A DNA stretch of 64,000 bases from Paracoccus sp. DMF-8 (GTDB taxonomy: Bacteria > Pseudomonadota > Alphaproteobacteria > Rhodobacterales > Rhodobacteraceae). The stretch is taken from positions 186,001 through 250,000 of the forward strand of contig NZ_JARJHL010000014.1 of the NCBI RefSeq assembly GCF_029309835.1, in the 5' to 3' direction. Position 1 is the stretch's first letter. Each line of letters starts with the position of its first letter. The position numbers and the translations under genes are program-made. The notes beneath the pieces were generated by a model that had not been told where the DNA came from, made no database searches, and worked only from the letters and a program-made list of their open reading frames with translations. Below are positions 22,065 through 30,935 of the stretch, in pieces.

Positions 22065-23281
22065 GCCGCGCCTTTCTGGTCGTGATGGACAGCGCGGGCA
22101 TCGGCGGGGCGCCCGATGCTGCGCAATATTTCAACGATGGTCGCCCCGACACCGGCGCCAATACCATCGGCCATATCGCCATGGCGCGGGGGCTGGATAT
22201 GCCCAACCTCGACCGGCTTGGGCTGGGTGCGGCGATCCGGCTGGCAAGCGGGCTGGAGGCGCCCGGTCTGGGCCAGCCACCGCAGGGCCAAAATCCACAG
22301 GGCCAAAATCCACAGGGCCTGTGGGGCGCGGCGGTCGAGGTGTCGCGCGGCAAGGACACGCCGTCGGGACATTGGGAACTGGCGGGCGTGCCGGTGCCCT
22401 GGGACTGGCATGTCTTTCCCGACAGCCGCCCCGCCTTTCCGCCCGACCTGTCGCGGCGCATCGCCGCCCTTGCCGGGACCGGGGGGATTCTGGGCGATTG
22501 CCACGCCTCGGGGACCGCGATCATCGAAACCCTTGGGGCGGAGCATCTGCGGACAGGCTGGCCGATCTGCCATACGTCGGTCGACAGCGTGTTGCAGATC
22601 GCCGCGCATGAGGAGGCCTTTGGCCTGGACCGCCTGCTGCAACTGTGCCGCGATGTGGCCGAAATTGTCCATCCGATGCGCGTCGGGCGGGTCATCGCGC
22701 GCCCCTTTGTCGGCCGGCCGGGTGATTTCCGGCGCACCCCCAACCGCCGCGATTACGCGCTGCAGGTGCCGGGCCGGACCATTCTGGATCTGGCGCAGGC
22801 GGCGGGGCGCACGACCCATGCCATCGGCAAGATCGGCGATATTTTTTCGCATCGCGGCATCGATCATCTGCACAAGGGCAAATCCGATGCGGATCTTGCC
22901 GGGCATCTGATCCGTCTGACCCGCGACGCGGCGGACGGTTCGCTGACATTCGCGAATTTCGTCGAATTCGACAGCCTGTATGGCCATCGCCGCGATGTCG
23001 AGGGTTACGGTCGGGCGCTGGAATGGTTCGATACCGTGGTCGGCCGGATGCTGCCCCTGCTGCGGCCGGGCGATCTGGCGATCTTTACCGCCGATCACGG
23101 CAATGACCCCACTTGGCACGGCACCGATCACACGCGCGAAACCGTGCCGGTGCTGGGCTGGGGCCTTGGCGAAAGGGCGATCGGGATGGTGTCGTTTGCC
23201 GATGTCGGGGCCTCGATCTGCGATCATCTGGGCCTTGATGCACCTGCGCATGGCACGTCCTTTCTGGGCGCGCGGCGATGA
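22061..23281 (+). CDS. deoB: Phosphopentomutase
   Basis: Interconverts (deoxy)ribose-1-phosphate and -5-phosphate. 406 residues of the alkaline-phosphatase-like metalloenzyme fold. N-terminal MDSAGIGGAPDA with the metal Asp and a GANTIGHIA segment, KDTPSGHWELAG (phosphorylated Thr region), GKIGDIF, and C-terminal FTADHGNDPTWHGTDHTRE (metal His/Asp). The start is ATG 22061, overlapping the deoA stop (ATGA). Residues 75-84 are an exact duplication of QGQNP encoded by a 15-bp tandem repeat, which looks like an indel hot spot in a surface loop. Confidence 0.95.
   Translation: MSRAFLVVMDSAGIGGAPDAAQYFNDGRPDTGANTIGHIAMARGLDMPNLDRLGLGAAIRLASGLEAPGLGQPPQGQNPQGQNPQGLWGAAVEVSRGKDTPSGHWELAGVPVPWDWHVFPDSRPAFPPDLSRRIAALAGTGGILGDCHASGTAIIETLGAEHLRTGWPICHTSVDSVLQIAAHEEAFGLDRLLQLCRDVAEIVHPMRVGRVIARPFVGRPGDFRRTPNRRDYALQVPGRTILDLAQAAGRTTHAIGKIGDIFSHRGIDHLHKGKSDADLAGHLIRLTRDAADGSLTFANFVEFDSLYGHRRDVEGYGRALEWFDTVVGRMLPLLRPGDLAIFTADHGNDPTWHGTDHTRETVPVLGWGLGERAIGMVSFADVGASICDHLGLDAPAHGTSFLGARR
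22283..22319 (+). repeat. 15-bp tandem repeat within deoB
   Basis: CAGGGCCAAAATCCA occurs exactly twice (22283-22297 and 22298-22312) followed by a 7-base partial copy. It is in frame, giving QGQNP twice and then QGL. It stands out for its AAAA and low-G+C tract within a very G+C-rich gene. Confidence 0.85.
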
Positions 23282-24237
23282 AGAAGGTCGAGCTGCACCT
23301 GCATCTGGAAGGCGCCGCACCGCCCGGGTTCATCCGGGGGCTGGCCGGACAAAAGCGCGTTGACCTGCCGCCGATCTTTGATCGGCAGGGCAATTACAGC
23401 TATACCGATTTCCGTGATTTCCTGCGGGTTTACGAGGCCGCGACCTCGGTCATCACCACGCCCGACGATTACGCGCATCTGGTGGAATGCGTGCTGGCCG
23501 AATGCGGCGAAAACGGCGCGATCCATGTCGAACTGTTCGTCTCGCCCGAGTTTTGCGGCGGCGCCGATCCGATCGCCTGGCGCGATTATCTGGCGGCGAT
23601 GTCCGATGCCGGGGACCGGATGCGGGCGCAGGGCATCGACAGCCGCGCCATCGTGACGCCCATCCGTCATTTCGGTCCCGAACGGGCGAAACGCTCGGCG
23701 ATCTGTGCGGCGGAAACGGCGGGGTCATGGGTGACCGGGCTGGGCATGGGCGGGGATGAAAGCTTCGGTTCGGCCCGCGATTTCGCCTGGTCCTTTGATT
23801 GCGCGCGCGAGGCGGGGCTGGGCCTGACCTGTCATGCCGGCGAATTTGCCGGCCCCGACAGCATCCGTGACGCCCTGTCCCTGGGCGTGAGCCGCATCGG
23901 CCACGGTGTCCGCGCGGTCGAGGATCCTGCATTGATGCGCGAACTGGCCCAGAGCAATATCACGCTGGAATGTTGCCCCGGTTCGAATATCGCGCTTGGG
24001 ATCTATCCCGACTGGCAGGCGCATCCGATTGCCCGGCTGGCGGATGCGGGGGTGCGCGTCACCATCTCGACCGACGATCCGCCGTTTTTCCACACCGATC
24101 TGCGACAGGAATATCAGCGCCTCGCTGACGTTTTTGGCTGGACCGAAGCGGATTTTGGCAGGATGAACCTCTGGGCCGTCGAAGCGGCCTTCTGCGACGA
24201 CGACACCCGAAACCGCCTGCGAAAGGAACTGACATGA
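23278..24237 (+). CDS. add: Adenosine deaminase-family protein
   Basis: Amidohydrolase converting adenosine to inosine. 319 residues. Zinc motif HLHLEG at residues 6-11, TCHAGE near 183 with the catalytic Glu, SRIGHGVRA near 202, and [10 protein letters not shown] near 262 with the metal Asp pair. Adenine deaminases share this fold, so the exact base or nucleoside specificity is inferred from its place in a nucleoside salvage operon. The ATG overlaps the deoB stop, and its TGA overlaps upp. Confidence 0.9.
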   Translation: MKKVELHLHLEGAAPPGFIRGLAGQKRVDLPPIFDRQGNYSYTDFRDFLRVYEAATSVITTPDDYAHLVECVLAECGENGAIHVELFVSPEFCGGADPIAWRDYLAAMSDAGDRMRAQGIDSRAIVTPIRHFGPERAKRSAICAAETAGSWVTGLGMGGDESFGSARDFAWSFDCAREAGLGLTCHAGEFAGPDSIRDALSLGVSRIGHGVRAVEDPALMRELAQSNITLECCPGSNIALGIYPDWQAHPIARLADAGVRVTISTDDPPFFHTDLRQEYQRLADVFGWTEADFGRMNLWAVEAAFCDDDTRNRLRKELT

Positions 24238-24866
24238 CCCAGCATCTGACCGTGGTCACGCATCCGCTGGTCCAGCACAAGCTGACCCTGATGCGCAAAA
24301 AGGACACGTCAACGGCCAGTTTTCGCAGATTGTTGCGCGAAATCAGCCTGTTGCTGGCCTATGAGGTGACTCGCGAACCGGAACTGACCACGACGGAGAT
24401 CGAAACGCCGATGTGTCCGATGCAGGCCCCGATTCTGGAAGGAAAAAAGCTGGCGCTGATTTCGATCCTGCGCGCGGGGAACGGGCTGATGGACGGGATT
24501 CTGGAACTGATTCCCGCCGCGCGTGTGGGGTTTGTCGGGCTGTATCGCGATCCCGCGACGCTGAAGCCCGTGCAATATTATCGTAAAGTGCCCAGCCAGC
24601 TGGATGCGCGCATGACGATTGCCGTCGATCCGATGCTGGCGACCGGCAATTCCTCGGTCGCGGCGATCGACCTGCTGAAGCGCGAGGGGGCTAGGAACAT
24701 CCGTTTCCTGTGTCTTTTGGCCACGCCCGAAGGCGTCGCCCGCATGAAAGATGCGCATCCGGATGTGCCGATCATCACCGCATCGCTGGATCAGGGGCTG
24801 GACGATCACGGCTATATCATCCCCGGCCTGGGGGATGCGGGTGACTGCATGTTCGGGACGAAATAG
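24234..24866 (+). CDS. upp: Uracil phosphoribosyltransferase
   Basis: Makes UMP from uracil and PRPP, the end point of the pyrimidine branch of this operon. 210 residues. [14 protein letters not shown] near residue 78, PRPP-binding [19 protein letters not shown] near 130, and C-terminal [16 protein letters not shown]. The canonical PRPP loop aspartates are here DPMLATG. The ATG overlaps the add stop. Last gene of the cdd-deoA-deoB-add-upp operon; I see no clear hairpin terminator after it. Confidence 0.95.
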   Translation: MTQHLTVVTHPLVQHKLTLMRKKDTSTASFRRLLREISLLLAYEVTREPELTTTEIETPMCPMQAPILEGKKLALISILRAGNGLMDGILELIPAARVGFVGLYRDPATLKPVQYYRKVPSQLDARMTIAVDPMLATGNSSVAAIDLLKREGARNIRFLCLLATPEGVARMKDAHPDVPIITASLDQGLDDHGYIIPGLGDAGDCMFGTK

Positions 24867-24951
24867 CCAAAAAACGTCGCGGCGTTAACCGGATCTTTAG
24901 GGATTTGCGCATATGGCTTGGCCAGCGGCGATGCGTCAATCGGGGAAGGTT

Positions 24952-26094
24952 ATGGTCAATCGGCTTGTCGCGCTGGTGATTGCGCTGCTTTTTTGGGGTG
25001 GCGTGGTGCTGGCCGGTGATGGTCCGGCGGAACTGCCGCCGCCCGGTTTCGCGTCGCAGCAATATATCGACAGCAAGGGCTGCGTTTTTCGCCGCGATGA
25101 CATGGGGCGCTGGGCGCCCCGGATGAACAGTGACGATACGCCGGTCTGTGGCTATCCGCCGACGCTTTCAGCGCGCAGGCCGTCGCCCGATGATGCGACC
25201 GGGTTGTTTTCTGCGGCCCGACCCGAGCCCGCCCGCGCCCATCAGATCGAAGCGGCTTTGGCAGGGCTGGTCATCCCGAACCTGCAAGCCGGGGAACTGG
25301 TCGGGGATCGCACGGCCTTTCAGCCCCGTCCCGATATGGGGCCAGAGCCGTCCTTGACCGCGCCCTTGCGCGAATTGCGGGCCGAGATCGAAGGGCAGGG
25401 GCAGGTCAGGGCGCAGATGAACGGCATGTTGCAGCCGAATCGGGCGCTGTGCCAGTTGCTTGGGCTGGATACGCAAAAGCCGGGCGGGACCGGGATGATG
25501 CCCGGCGCCGACCCGACGCAGGGTTTTTGCGACAGCATTCCGCGCAACGATCTGGCGCGACTGGCCTTTGCGCGCCCCGCCAATCTGCCCGTTCCGGCAG
25601 GGACAGAGGCAGTGGCCGCCGCCTCTGAAACGCTTGCCGCCCGGGTCCCGGTTCGGGCAGGTTCCGTGGCGCGGGCTGCCAAAAGCGGGGCGGCGGCATC
25701 GAAGGCTCCGGCGTCGACGGATGCCGATGTTTCCACGACCATCCGCTCGCAGCTGCGCAGCCCGGCGGCGGCGCCAAAGCCGGGAACGGCTGTGCCCCGT
25801 TCAGCGGGTGCCGGGGGGCAGGCGGCAAGGACCCCGCCCACGGGGCCGTGGATCACCGGCATTCCGGCGGGCACAAGGTTCATCCTGATCGGCACCTATC
25901 AAAACGGGCCAGAGGTCGATGGCATCCTGCGCCGACTGTCGGGGCTGAACATGCCGATCATGCGCCAGATCTCACCCGCGCCCGTGCAGGGCAGCACGCA
26001 GGTCATTCTGGTCGGGCCTTTCGACAGCCGCCAGTCGATTGTCCGCGCATTCGACCGGCTGCGTCGCGCCGGATTGCCCGCTTCGCCGCGTTGA
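24952..26094 (+). CDS. Exported SPOR-domain protein
   Basis: 380 residues. ATG 24952 is chosen because GGGGAAGG precedes it and a clean signal peptide follows (NRLVALVIALLFWGG, cleavage near VLAGDG). The mature protein has a Cys-containing region (KGCVFRRDDMGRW, PVCGYPP), a long Ala/Pro-rich linker (about residues 190-290), and a C-terminal SPOR-like repeat of about 75 residues (GTRFILIGTYQNGPEVDGIL to VGPFDSRQSIVRAFDRLR, given here in parts). SPOR domains bind denuded septal peptidoglycan, so a cell-envelope or division role is likely. It is convergent with the next gene, 4 bases apart. Confidence 0.75.
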   Translation: MVNRLVALVIALLFWGGVVLAGDGPAELPPPGFASQQYIDSKGCVFRRDDMGRWAPRMNSDDTPVCGYPPTLSARRPSPDDATGLFSAARPEPARAHQIEAALAGLVIPNLQAGELVGDRTAFQPRPDMGPEPSLTAPLRELRAEIEGQGQVRAQMNGMLQPNRALCQLLGLDTQKPGGTGMMPGADPTQGFCDSIPRNDLARLAFARPANLPVPAGTEAVAAASETLAARVPVRAGSVARAAKSGAAASKAPASTDADVSTTIRSQLRSPAAAPKPGTAVPRSAGAGGQAARTPPTGPWITGIPAGTRFILIGTYQNGPEVDGILRRLSGLNMPIMRQISPAPVQGSTQVILVGPFDSRQSIVRAFDRLRRAGLPASPR

Positions 26095-26098
26095 CGGG

Positions 26099-27118
26099 TT
26101 ACTCGGCGCAGATCTGCTGCAAGGTGATCCAGCTGCGGTCGTCCATCACCGGGACCGGCGGATCGGTGCGGAAGGGGTCGGCCTCGATCAGGCCGAGCGT
26201 CGCCTCTCCGGTCGGGTCAAGGGAACGCGCATAGGGTTCGCTTGAAATGCCGGCCTTGATGAACAGGGCCAGCAGCGCCTCGTCATCCGGTTTCGGACCG
26301 GGGCGGGTCAACAGCCTTTCGCCGTAGCCGTCCAGCGTCTGCGGCGTCATCTCGCCCGAGGTCAGCAGGTGAAAGACCGCGCGCGGCCCGACGAATTGCA
26401 GCGCGGCCAGCAGCGGATCGGATCGGGTGGCGCTGGCCTCGGCGGCGAGGATATGACCGGCGGCAACCTCGGGCGATTGCTGCTGCGCGATCAGATCATT
26501 GCCGATGACGGTGATCGGTCCGGGCAGGCGGATCGCGCCATTCAGCGTCGCGGGCAGGATGACGATCCGGTGCCCGGCCCCCAGCAGGCGCGTGGCCATC
26601 CGTGTCAGAACCGGATCGGCCGAAGGGCGGGTGCAGGCCGGGCCGGTCGTCTGTTCGATTTTCTGCAGGATGATCCGGCCGATGGCCTCTTGCTGGGCGG
26701 GCGGGGAAATCTGGACGGCATGGCGGGTCATGGCGGGGGGCAGCCAGAAAAAGGCAAGCAGAAACATCACGAAGGCACCCATCAGCGTCATGCCGCCACG
26801 CAGACGCCCCGGATGGGGGCGGCGCGCTTCGATGACGCGATGCACCTTTTCCATCGCTGAAATCAGCAGTTCATCGTCGATTTCCAGCTCTTCGTCGCTA
26901 TCGGTGCCGCCGGGGGAATAGCGCGCGGGCATCTGGCCGGGGTTGATCCGGGTGACGGCGGGCAGCGACCAATGGGCGAGAGGAATCTCGGATCGCGGAT
27001 CGGAAATGGTCAGCGTCGCATCCCCGAATGAGACGATGACATCGCGTCGCCGGGCCTTTGGCATCTCGCGCCAGACCCCGGTGGCTTCCAGCCGATCATA
27101 TTGATTCAAAGCCGTCAT
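26099..27118 (-). CDS. Conserved membrane protein of unknown function
   Basis: 339 residues, not recognised. It has a soluble N-terminal region (1-105), one strong transmembrane segment (about 110-132, GAFVMFLLAFFWLPP) and a C-terminal domain of about 200 residues on the other side. The C-terminal part has the flavour of an M48-type peptidase (AAGHILAAEASATRSDPLLAALQF), but there is no HExxH, so it would be inactive as a metalloprotease. It has the same orientation as rpoH, 228 bases downstream of it, and its own promoter may lie in the repeat-bearing gap. Confidence 0.65.
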   Translation of the reverse strand: MTALNQYDRLEATGVWREMPKARRRDVIVSFGDATLTISDPRSEIPLAHWSLPAVTRINPGQMPARYSPGGTDSDEELEIDDELLISAMEKVHRVIEARRPHPGRLRGGMTLMGAFVMFLLAFFWLPPAMTRHAVQISPPAQQEAIGRIILQKIEQTTGPACTRPSADPVLTRMATRLLGAGHRIVILPATLNGAIRLPGPITVIGNDLIAQQQSPEVAAGHILAAEASATRSDPLLAALQFVGPRAVFHLLTSGEMTPQTLDGYGERLLTRPGPKPDDEALLALFIKAGISSEPYARSLDPTGEATLGLIEADPFRTDPPVPVMDDRSWITLQQICAE

Positions 27119-27212
27119 TGCCGGGCGAACAGTTCCTGATTAACCATTTCCGACCATATGCGCTGTGCAACGCCGGTCAACCAGCCGTCTTGCGCCACGA
27201 CGCGCCATTTTT

Positions 27213-27256
27213 CGTCACCGGCCCCCTTTCGTCACCGGCCCCCTTTCGTCACCGGC
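27213..27256. repeat. 17-bp tandem repeat between rpoH and the membrane protein gene
   Basis: CGTCACCGGCCCCCTTT occurs twice exactly (27213-27229, 27230-27246), plus the first 10 bases of a third copy. It sits in the 227-base gap downstream of rpoH and upstream of the gene starting at 27118, on non-coding DNA. Confidence 0.85.
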
Positions 27257-27290
27257 ACCGCGCCCATTCAGCCCTTGATGCAGACGCGAC

Positions 27291-27313
27291 CCCTGCCGGA
27301 CGGATCGGCAGGG
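27291..27313 (-). terminator. Stem-loop downstream of rpoH
   Basis: Perfect 8-bp stem CCCTGCCG (27291-27298) / CGGCAGGG (27306-27313), loop of 7, 33 bases after the rpoH stop on the minus strand. There is no T-run, so termination is inferred from position only. Confidence 0.45.
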
Positions 27314-27345
27314 ATCAACATGCCGTTGATGTCGTGTTGCCGCGA

Positions 27346-28253
27346 TCAGTTACTGACGATCGCCATGCCCTTTTCGCGCGCCAGAACCCGCATGCGGTCC
27401 TGCAGCTTTTCAAAGGCGCGGACCTCGATCTGGCGAATGCGTTCGCGAGAGACGTTGTAGCGCGCCGACAGATCTTCGAGCGTCATCGGATCATCGCGCA
27501 GGCGACGTTCCATCAGCACGTCCTTTTCACGGTCGTTCAGCACGTCCATCGCCTGGATCAGCATGTCGCGGCGGGTCGAAAGCTCGTCTTCCTCGGCGAA
27601 GGCGCCGGCCTGATCGGCGGTCTCGTCTTCCAGCCAGTCCTGCCATTGCGCGGTCGAATCGCCATCCGCCGAACCCACGGTGGCATTCAGCGAGGCATCC
27701 GAACCCGACAGGCGCCGATTCATGTCGATGACTTCCTGCTCGGTGACGTTCAGGTCCCGGGCGATCTGGGCGACGTTTTCGGGGCGCAGGTCGCCTTCCT
27801 CCAGCGCGCCCAGTTTCGCCTTGGCCTTGCGCAGGTTGAAGAACAGCTTTTTCTGGGCCGAGGTGGTGCCCATCTTCACCAGCGACCAGGACCGCAGGAT
27901 ATATTCCTGGATCGAGGCGCTTGATCCACCACATCGCATAGGTCGCGAGCCGGAAGCCGCTTGTCGGGCTCGAAGCGCTTGACCGCCTGCATCAGGCCGA
28001 CGTTGCGCCTCGGAAATCACCTCGGCCGATCGGCAGGCCGTAGCCGCGATAGCCCATGGCGATCTTGGCGACGAGGCGCAGGTGCGAGGTGACGAGCTTG
28101 TGCGCCGCGTCGCGGTCGCCATGCTCGACGCCAGCGCTTGGCCAGCATGTATTCCTCTTCCGGTTCCAGCAGGGGGAATTTGCGGATTTCCTGCAGGTAG
28201 CGGTTAAGCCCCTGTTCGGGGCTGGGGGCCGGAAGGTTCGTGTAATTTGCCAT
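27346..28253 (-). pseudogene. rpoH: RNA polymerase sigma-32 factor, reading frame broken by five single-base insertions
   Basis: Heat-shock sigma factor. It starts at ATG 28253 (MANYTNLPAPSPEQGLNRYL, then EEEYMLAKRW), and the C-terminal two-thirds is intact from SIQEYILRSWSLVKMGTTSAQKK (in parts) to the region 4 helix-turn-helix (ARYNVSRERIRQIEVRAFEK). Between codons 38 and about 112 the frame is lost. Removing one G (plus strand) at each of about 27919, 27959, 28007, 28024/28025 and 28130 restores a perfect region 2, with segments such as SHLRLVAKIAMGYRGYG, VGLMQAVKRFEPDKGFRLA and TYAMWWIKAS. No substitutions are evident. Five identical-type insertions in about 210 bases of an otherwise clean window look more like a base-calling or assembly artefact than decay. 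If real, the gene is dead. Confidence 0.85.
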
Positions 28254-28269
28254 CAATCTGTTCCTGCTG

Positions 28270-28287
28270 CCCGTCGGGTCCGACGGG
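28270..28287 (-). promoter_or_regulatory. Hairpin in the rpoH leader, just upstream of its ribosome site
   Basis: Stem CCCGTCG (28270-28276) / CGACGGG (28281-28287), tetraloop GGTC on the plus strand. On the rpoH mRNA it ends a few bases before the AGGA (complement of 28262-28265) that serves the ATG at 28253. It could tune rpoH translation, but temperature sensing is only a guess. Confidence 0.4.
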
Positions 28288-28338
28288 AAATCGTTAGCCA
28301 GTCATACGCGCGCCGGACGCCGGGGTTCCGTCGGTGAA

Positions 28339-28363
28339 GCCGCATGACCAAGGGGTCAGCGGC
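28339..28363 (-). terminator. Stem-loop spanning the stop codon of the pseudouridine synthase gene
   Basis: Arms GCCGC/TGACC (28339-28343, 28345-28349) and GGTCA/GCGGC (28354-28358, 28359-28363) with one bulged A and loop AAGG. The TGA stop at 28356-28358 is inside the 3' arm. No T-run follows, so termination is plausible but unproven. Confidence 0.4.
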
Positions 28364-29375
28364 GCAGATGTTGCAGAAGGTTTTCCATATCTTCGGGCAA
28401 GGCGCTGTCGAATTCCAGTAACGCTCCGTTGAGCGGATGCAGAAAACCCAGATGGGCCGCATGAAGCGCCTGCCGGGAAAAGGCGCTGATCGCCGCCGCC
28501 GCATCCGCGCCAAGCGCCACGGCCGAGGGTTTGCGCGACCCGCCATAGGTCGGATCGCCGATCAACCCCAGCCCCGCATGGGCCATATGGACGCGGATCT
28601 GATGGGTCCGCCCGGTTTCCAGCCGGCATTCGACCAGCATGGCCGAGGGCGGCACGCCGAAGGATTCGACCAGCCGGGCCCGGGTCACGGCATGGCGGCC
28701 GCGGTCGAAACTGACCGCCTGACGCTGCCGGTCGGTCGGGTGGCGGCCCAGCATCGTGGTGATGCGCAAGACGCCGCCCGGCTCGAACGCGATGCCCGGC
28801 AGGCCGCGCAGGCGCGGATCGGCGGGGTCGATCACGCCATGGGCCAGCGCCAGATAGCGGCGGTTGGCGCTGTGTTCCTCGAACTGCCTGGCAAGGCCGT
28901 GATGGGCGCGGTCGGTTTTCGCGACGACCAGCAGCCCGGATGTGTCCTTGTCGATGCGATGCACGATGCCCGGCCGCGCGGCGCCGCCAATCCCCGACAG
29001 GCTGCCCGCGCAATGGGCCAGCAGCGCGTTGACCAGCGTGCCGTCCGGCGTGCCGGGGGCGGGGTGGACGACCATGCCCGCAGGCTTGTCGATGACGATC
29101 AGCTCATCGTCTTCGTAGACCACGGCCAGCGGGATCGCCTGCGGCTGCGCCTCGATCAGGGCGGGTTCGCCCATGATGATCCGCCATGTCCCGCCACTGA
29201 CCGCGGCGCGGATATCCGTCACCGGCCCGTCCGGCCCCAGCACCGCGCCATCGGCGATCAGCCGCGCCAGACGGGAACGCGACAGCGAGGCTTGCTCTGG
29301 CGCGGCGGCGGCAAGCGCCTTATCAAGCCGCTCGGGCGGGCTTTCGTCTGGCAGGGTGATGATGAGGTCGGGCAT
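28356..29375 (-). CDS. RluA-family 23S rRNA pseudouridine synthase (RluD-like)
   Basis: Isomerises uridine to pseudouridine in 23S rRNA. 339 residues: N-terminal S4-like domain (ERLDKALAAAAPEQASLSRSRLARLIADG, in parts) and catalytic domain with GIVHRIDKDTSGLLVVAKT near residue 135, holding the catalytic Asp in HRIDKDTSGL. GRTHQIRVHMAHAGLGLIGD (in parts) is the late family motif. The length and S4 domain suggest RluD, but RluC is not excluded. The ATG at 29375 is preferred over TTG 29384. It overlaps head-to-head with the next plus-strand start in a single CATG. Confidence 0.9.
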   Translation of the reverse strand: MPDLIITLPDESPPERLDKALAAAAPEQASLSRSRLARLIADGAVLGPDGPVTDIRAAVSGGTWRIIMGEPALIEAQPQAIPLAVVYEDDELIVIDKPAGMVVHPAPGTPDGTLVNALLAHCAGSLSGIGGAARPGIVHRIDKDTSGLLVVAKTDRAHHGLARQFEEHSANRRYLALAHGVIDPADPRLRGLPGIAFEPGGVLRITTMLGRHPTDRQRQAVSFDRGRHAVTRARLVESFGVPPSAMLVECRLETGRTHQIRVHMAHAGLGLIGDPTYGGSRKPSAVALGADAAAAISAFSRQALHAAHLGFLHPLNGALLEFDSALPEDMENLLQHLRR

Positions 29376-29694
29376 GGAAGGCAACGGGTCTGAAGATCGG
29401 ACAAAGGACGCGGCGGCAGAGCAGGCGGCGCTGCCGATGCTGCGCTATCTGCGGGCGCTTGTCACCTCGCTTGCCGTGGTGATGGGTCTGGGGATCGTGG
29501 CCATCGTGGCGATCCTGTGGATCAGGCTGGGTCAGGCGCCGCTGCCGGAACTGCCCGCGAATATCGCATTGCCCGCAGGCGCCACCGCCGAGGCCGTCAC
29601 ATTCGCCCGCAACTGGATCGTCGTCGTCACCGGTTCCGGGGAAATCCTGCTGTATGACACGACGGGCCTGCTGGTGAACCGCGTGGTCCCTTAG
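29374..29694 (+). CDS. Small single-pass membrane protein (DUF6476-like)
   Basis: 106 residues: acidic/Ala-rich N-terminal tail, one transmembrane helix (about 24-48, [20 protein letters not shown]), then a short domain that ends in a beta-hairpin-like [19 protein letters not shown]. Such proteins are widespread in Rhodobacterales, and the DUF6476 label is from memory and uncertain. GAGG at 29364-29367 serves the ATG. The start codon overlaps the divergent pseudouridine synthase start, and the stop overlaps the convergent ubiK stop by 4 bases. Confidence 0.7.
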   Translation: MEGNGSEDRTKDAAAEQAALPMLRYLRALVTSLAVVMGLGIVAIVAILWIRLGQAPLPELPANIALPAGATAEAVTFARNWIVVVTGSGEILLYDTTGLLVNRVVP

Positions 29695-29948
29695 GGTTTT
29701 TTCGCGGCTTTCTTGCCTTCCAGCGCCTCGATCCGGCTGCGCAGTTCGGCGTTTTCGGTGCGGGCCTTGATGGCCATGTCGCGCACCGCCTCGAATTCCT
29801 CGCGGGTGACGAAGTTGCGGTCGGCCAGCCAGCGGTCGATCATGCTGTTGAAGGCGGTTTCCGCCTCGTTGCGCGCGCCTTGCGCCACGCCCATCGCATT
29901 GGTCATCAATTTCGAGAGATCATCGAACATACGGTTCTGCGCAGACAT
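29691..29948 (-). CDS. ubiK: UbiK-like accessory factor (BMFP domain)
   Basis: 85 residues of the YqiC/UbiK family. In enterobacteria UbiK helps the UbiI/UbiJ ubiquinone-biosynthesis complex. The N-terminal half is amphipathic ([20 protein letters not shown]), then a typical [18 protein letters not shown] segment, then a coiled coil ([16 protein letters not shown]) and a Lys-rich tail. ATG 29948 is chosen because the family starts there; the upstream in-frame extension is not typical. It is convergent with the preceding gene (TTAG stop overlap) and divergent from lgt. Confidence 0.85.
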   Translation of the reverse strand: MSAQNRMFDDLSKLMTNAMGVAQGARNEAETAFNSMIDRWLADRNFVTREEFEAVRDMAIKARTENAELRSRIEALEGKKAAKKP

Positions 29949-30044
29949 GGGCGGCCTTTCGGATTTTGCTCCGCTCCTATATGGCCCCAAGGGTGGCCGG
30001 GTTCAATGTCCCTGCCGAACCGGAAACAGGACAAAGACGCGCGC

Positions 30045-30935
30045 ATGATCCCTTTCCCCGACATTTCACCCGAGATTTTTACGATTCACCTGTTCGGACA
30101 GGCGTTTTCGCTGCGCTGGTATGCGCTGGCCTATCTGGTCGGCCTGCTGATCGGCTGGTGGATCATCGCGGCGCTGATGCGGCGGTCCCGGCTGTGGGGT
30201 GGCACGGCGCCGATGGCGCCCGGCAAGGCCGAGGAATTGCTGACCTGGGTGATCTTTGGCGTGATTCTGGGCGGCAGGCTGGGTTTCGTGCTGTTTTACG
30301 AACCCGCCTATTACCTGGCCAATCCGCTGCAGATCCTGCGCATCGACGAAGGCGGCATGTCCTTTCACGGCGGGTTTGTCGGGGTCGTCGTCGCCGCGTG
30401 GATTTTCTGCCGCCGCAACGGGATTGCCCCCCTGCGGCTGGCCGATGCGCTGGCGGTCGCGACGCCGGTGGGTCTTGGCCTTGGCCGGATCGCGAATTTC
30501 ATCAATGCCGAGCTGTGGGGCCGTCCGACGGAACTGCCCTGGGGCGTGATCTTTCCGGGCGCGGCCGCGCAGAACTGCCCCGGCGTCGAGGGGCTTTGCG
30601 CCCGCCACCCCAGCCAGTTGTATGAGGCGGGGCTGGAAGGGCTGTTTCTGGGCCTGATCCTGCTGGTTCTGGTCCGCGCGGGCGGGTTGCGCCGCCCCGG
30701 TCTGGCGCTTGGGGTGTTCGTTGCGGGCTATGGCATCAGCCGTTTCATCGTCGAATTCTTTCGTCAGGCCGATGCGCGTTTCATCACCCCCGACAATCCG
30801 CTTGGCCATGTGATGGGCGGTCCGGTCTGGGGGATCACGCGCGGCCAGCAACTGTCCTTGCCGATGATCGTCGTCGGGCTGGCCTTTGTCGCCTATGCGC
30901 TTTCGCGGCCAAAGGTGGGTGATGACACCGCTTGA
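30045..30935 (+). CDS. lgt: Prolipoprotein diacylglyceryl transferase
   Basis: Membrane enzyme that attaches diacylglycerol to the lipobox Cys of prolipoproteins, such as those predicted at 1600 and 57203. 296 residues and seven helices. Family motifs: [29 protein letters not shown] near residue 83, [13 protein letters not shown] near 105, and the Lgt signature [18 protein letters not shown] (split) near 145 with catalytic Arg/Asn. [12 protein letters not shown] follows. The ATG at 30045 gives the normal [12 protein letters not shown] start. It overlaps the next gene by 14 bases. Confidence 0.95.
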   Translation: MIPFPDISPEIFTIHLFGQAFSLRWYALAYLVGLLIGWWIIAALMRRSRLWGGTAPMAPGKAEELLTWVIFGVILGGRLGFVLFYEPAYYLANPLQILRIDEGGMSFHGGFVGVVVAAWIFCRRNGIAPLRLADALAVATPVGLGLGRIANFINAELWGRPTELPWGVIFPGAAAQNCPGVEGLCARHPSQLYEAGLEGLFLGLILLVLVRAGGLRRPGLALGVFVAGYGISRFIVEFFRQADARFITPDNPLGHVMGGPVWGITRGQQLSLPMIVVGLAFVAYALSRPKVGDDTA

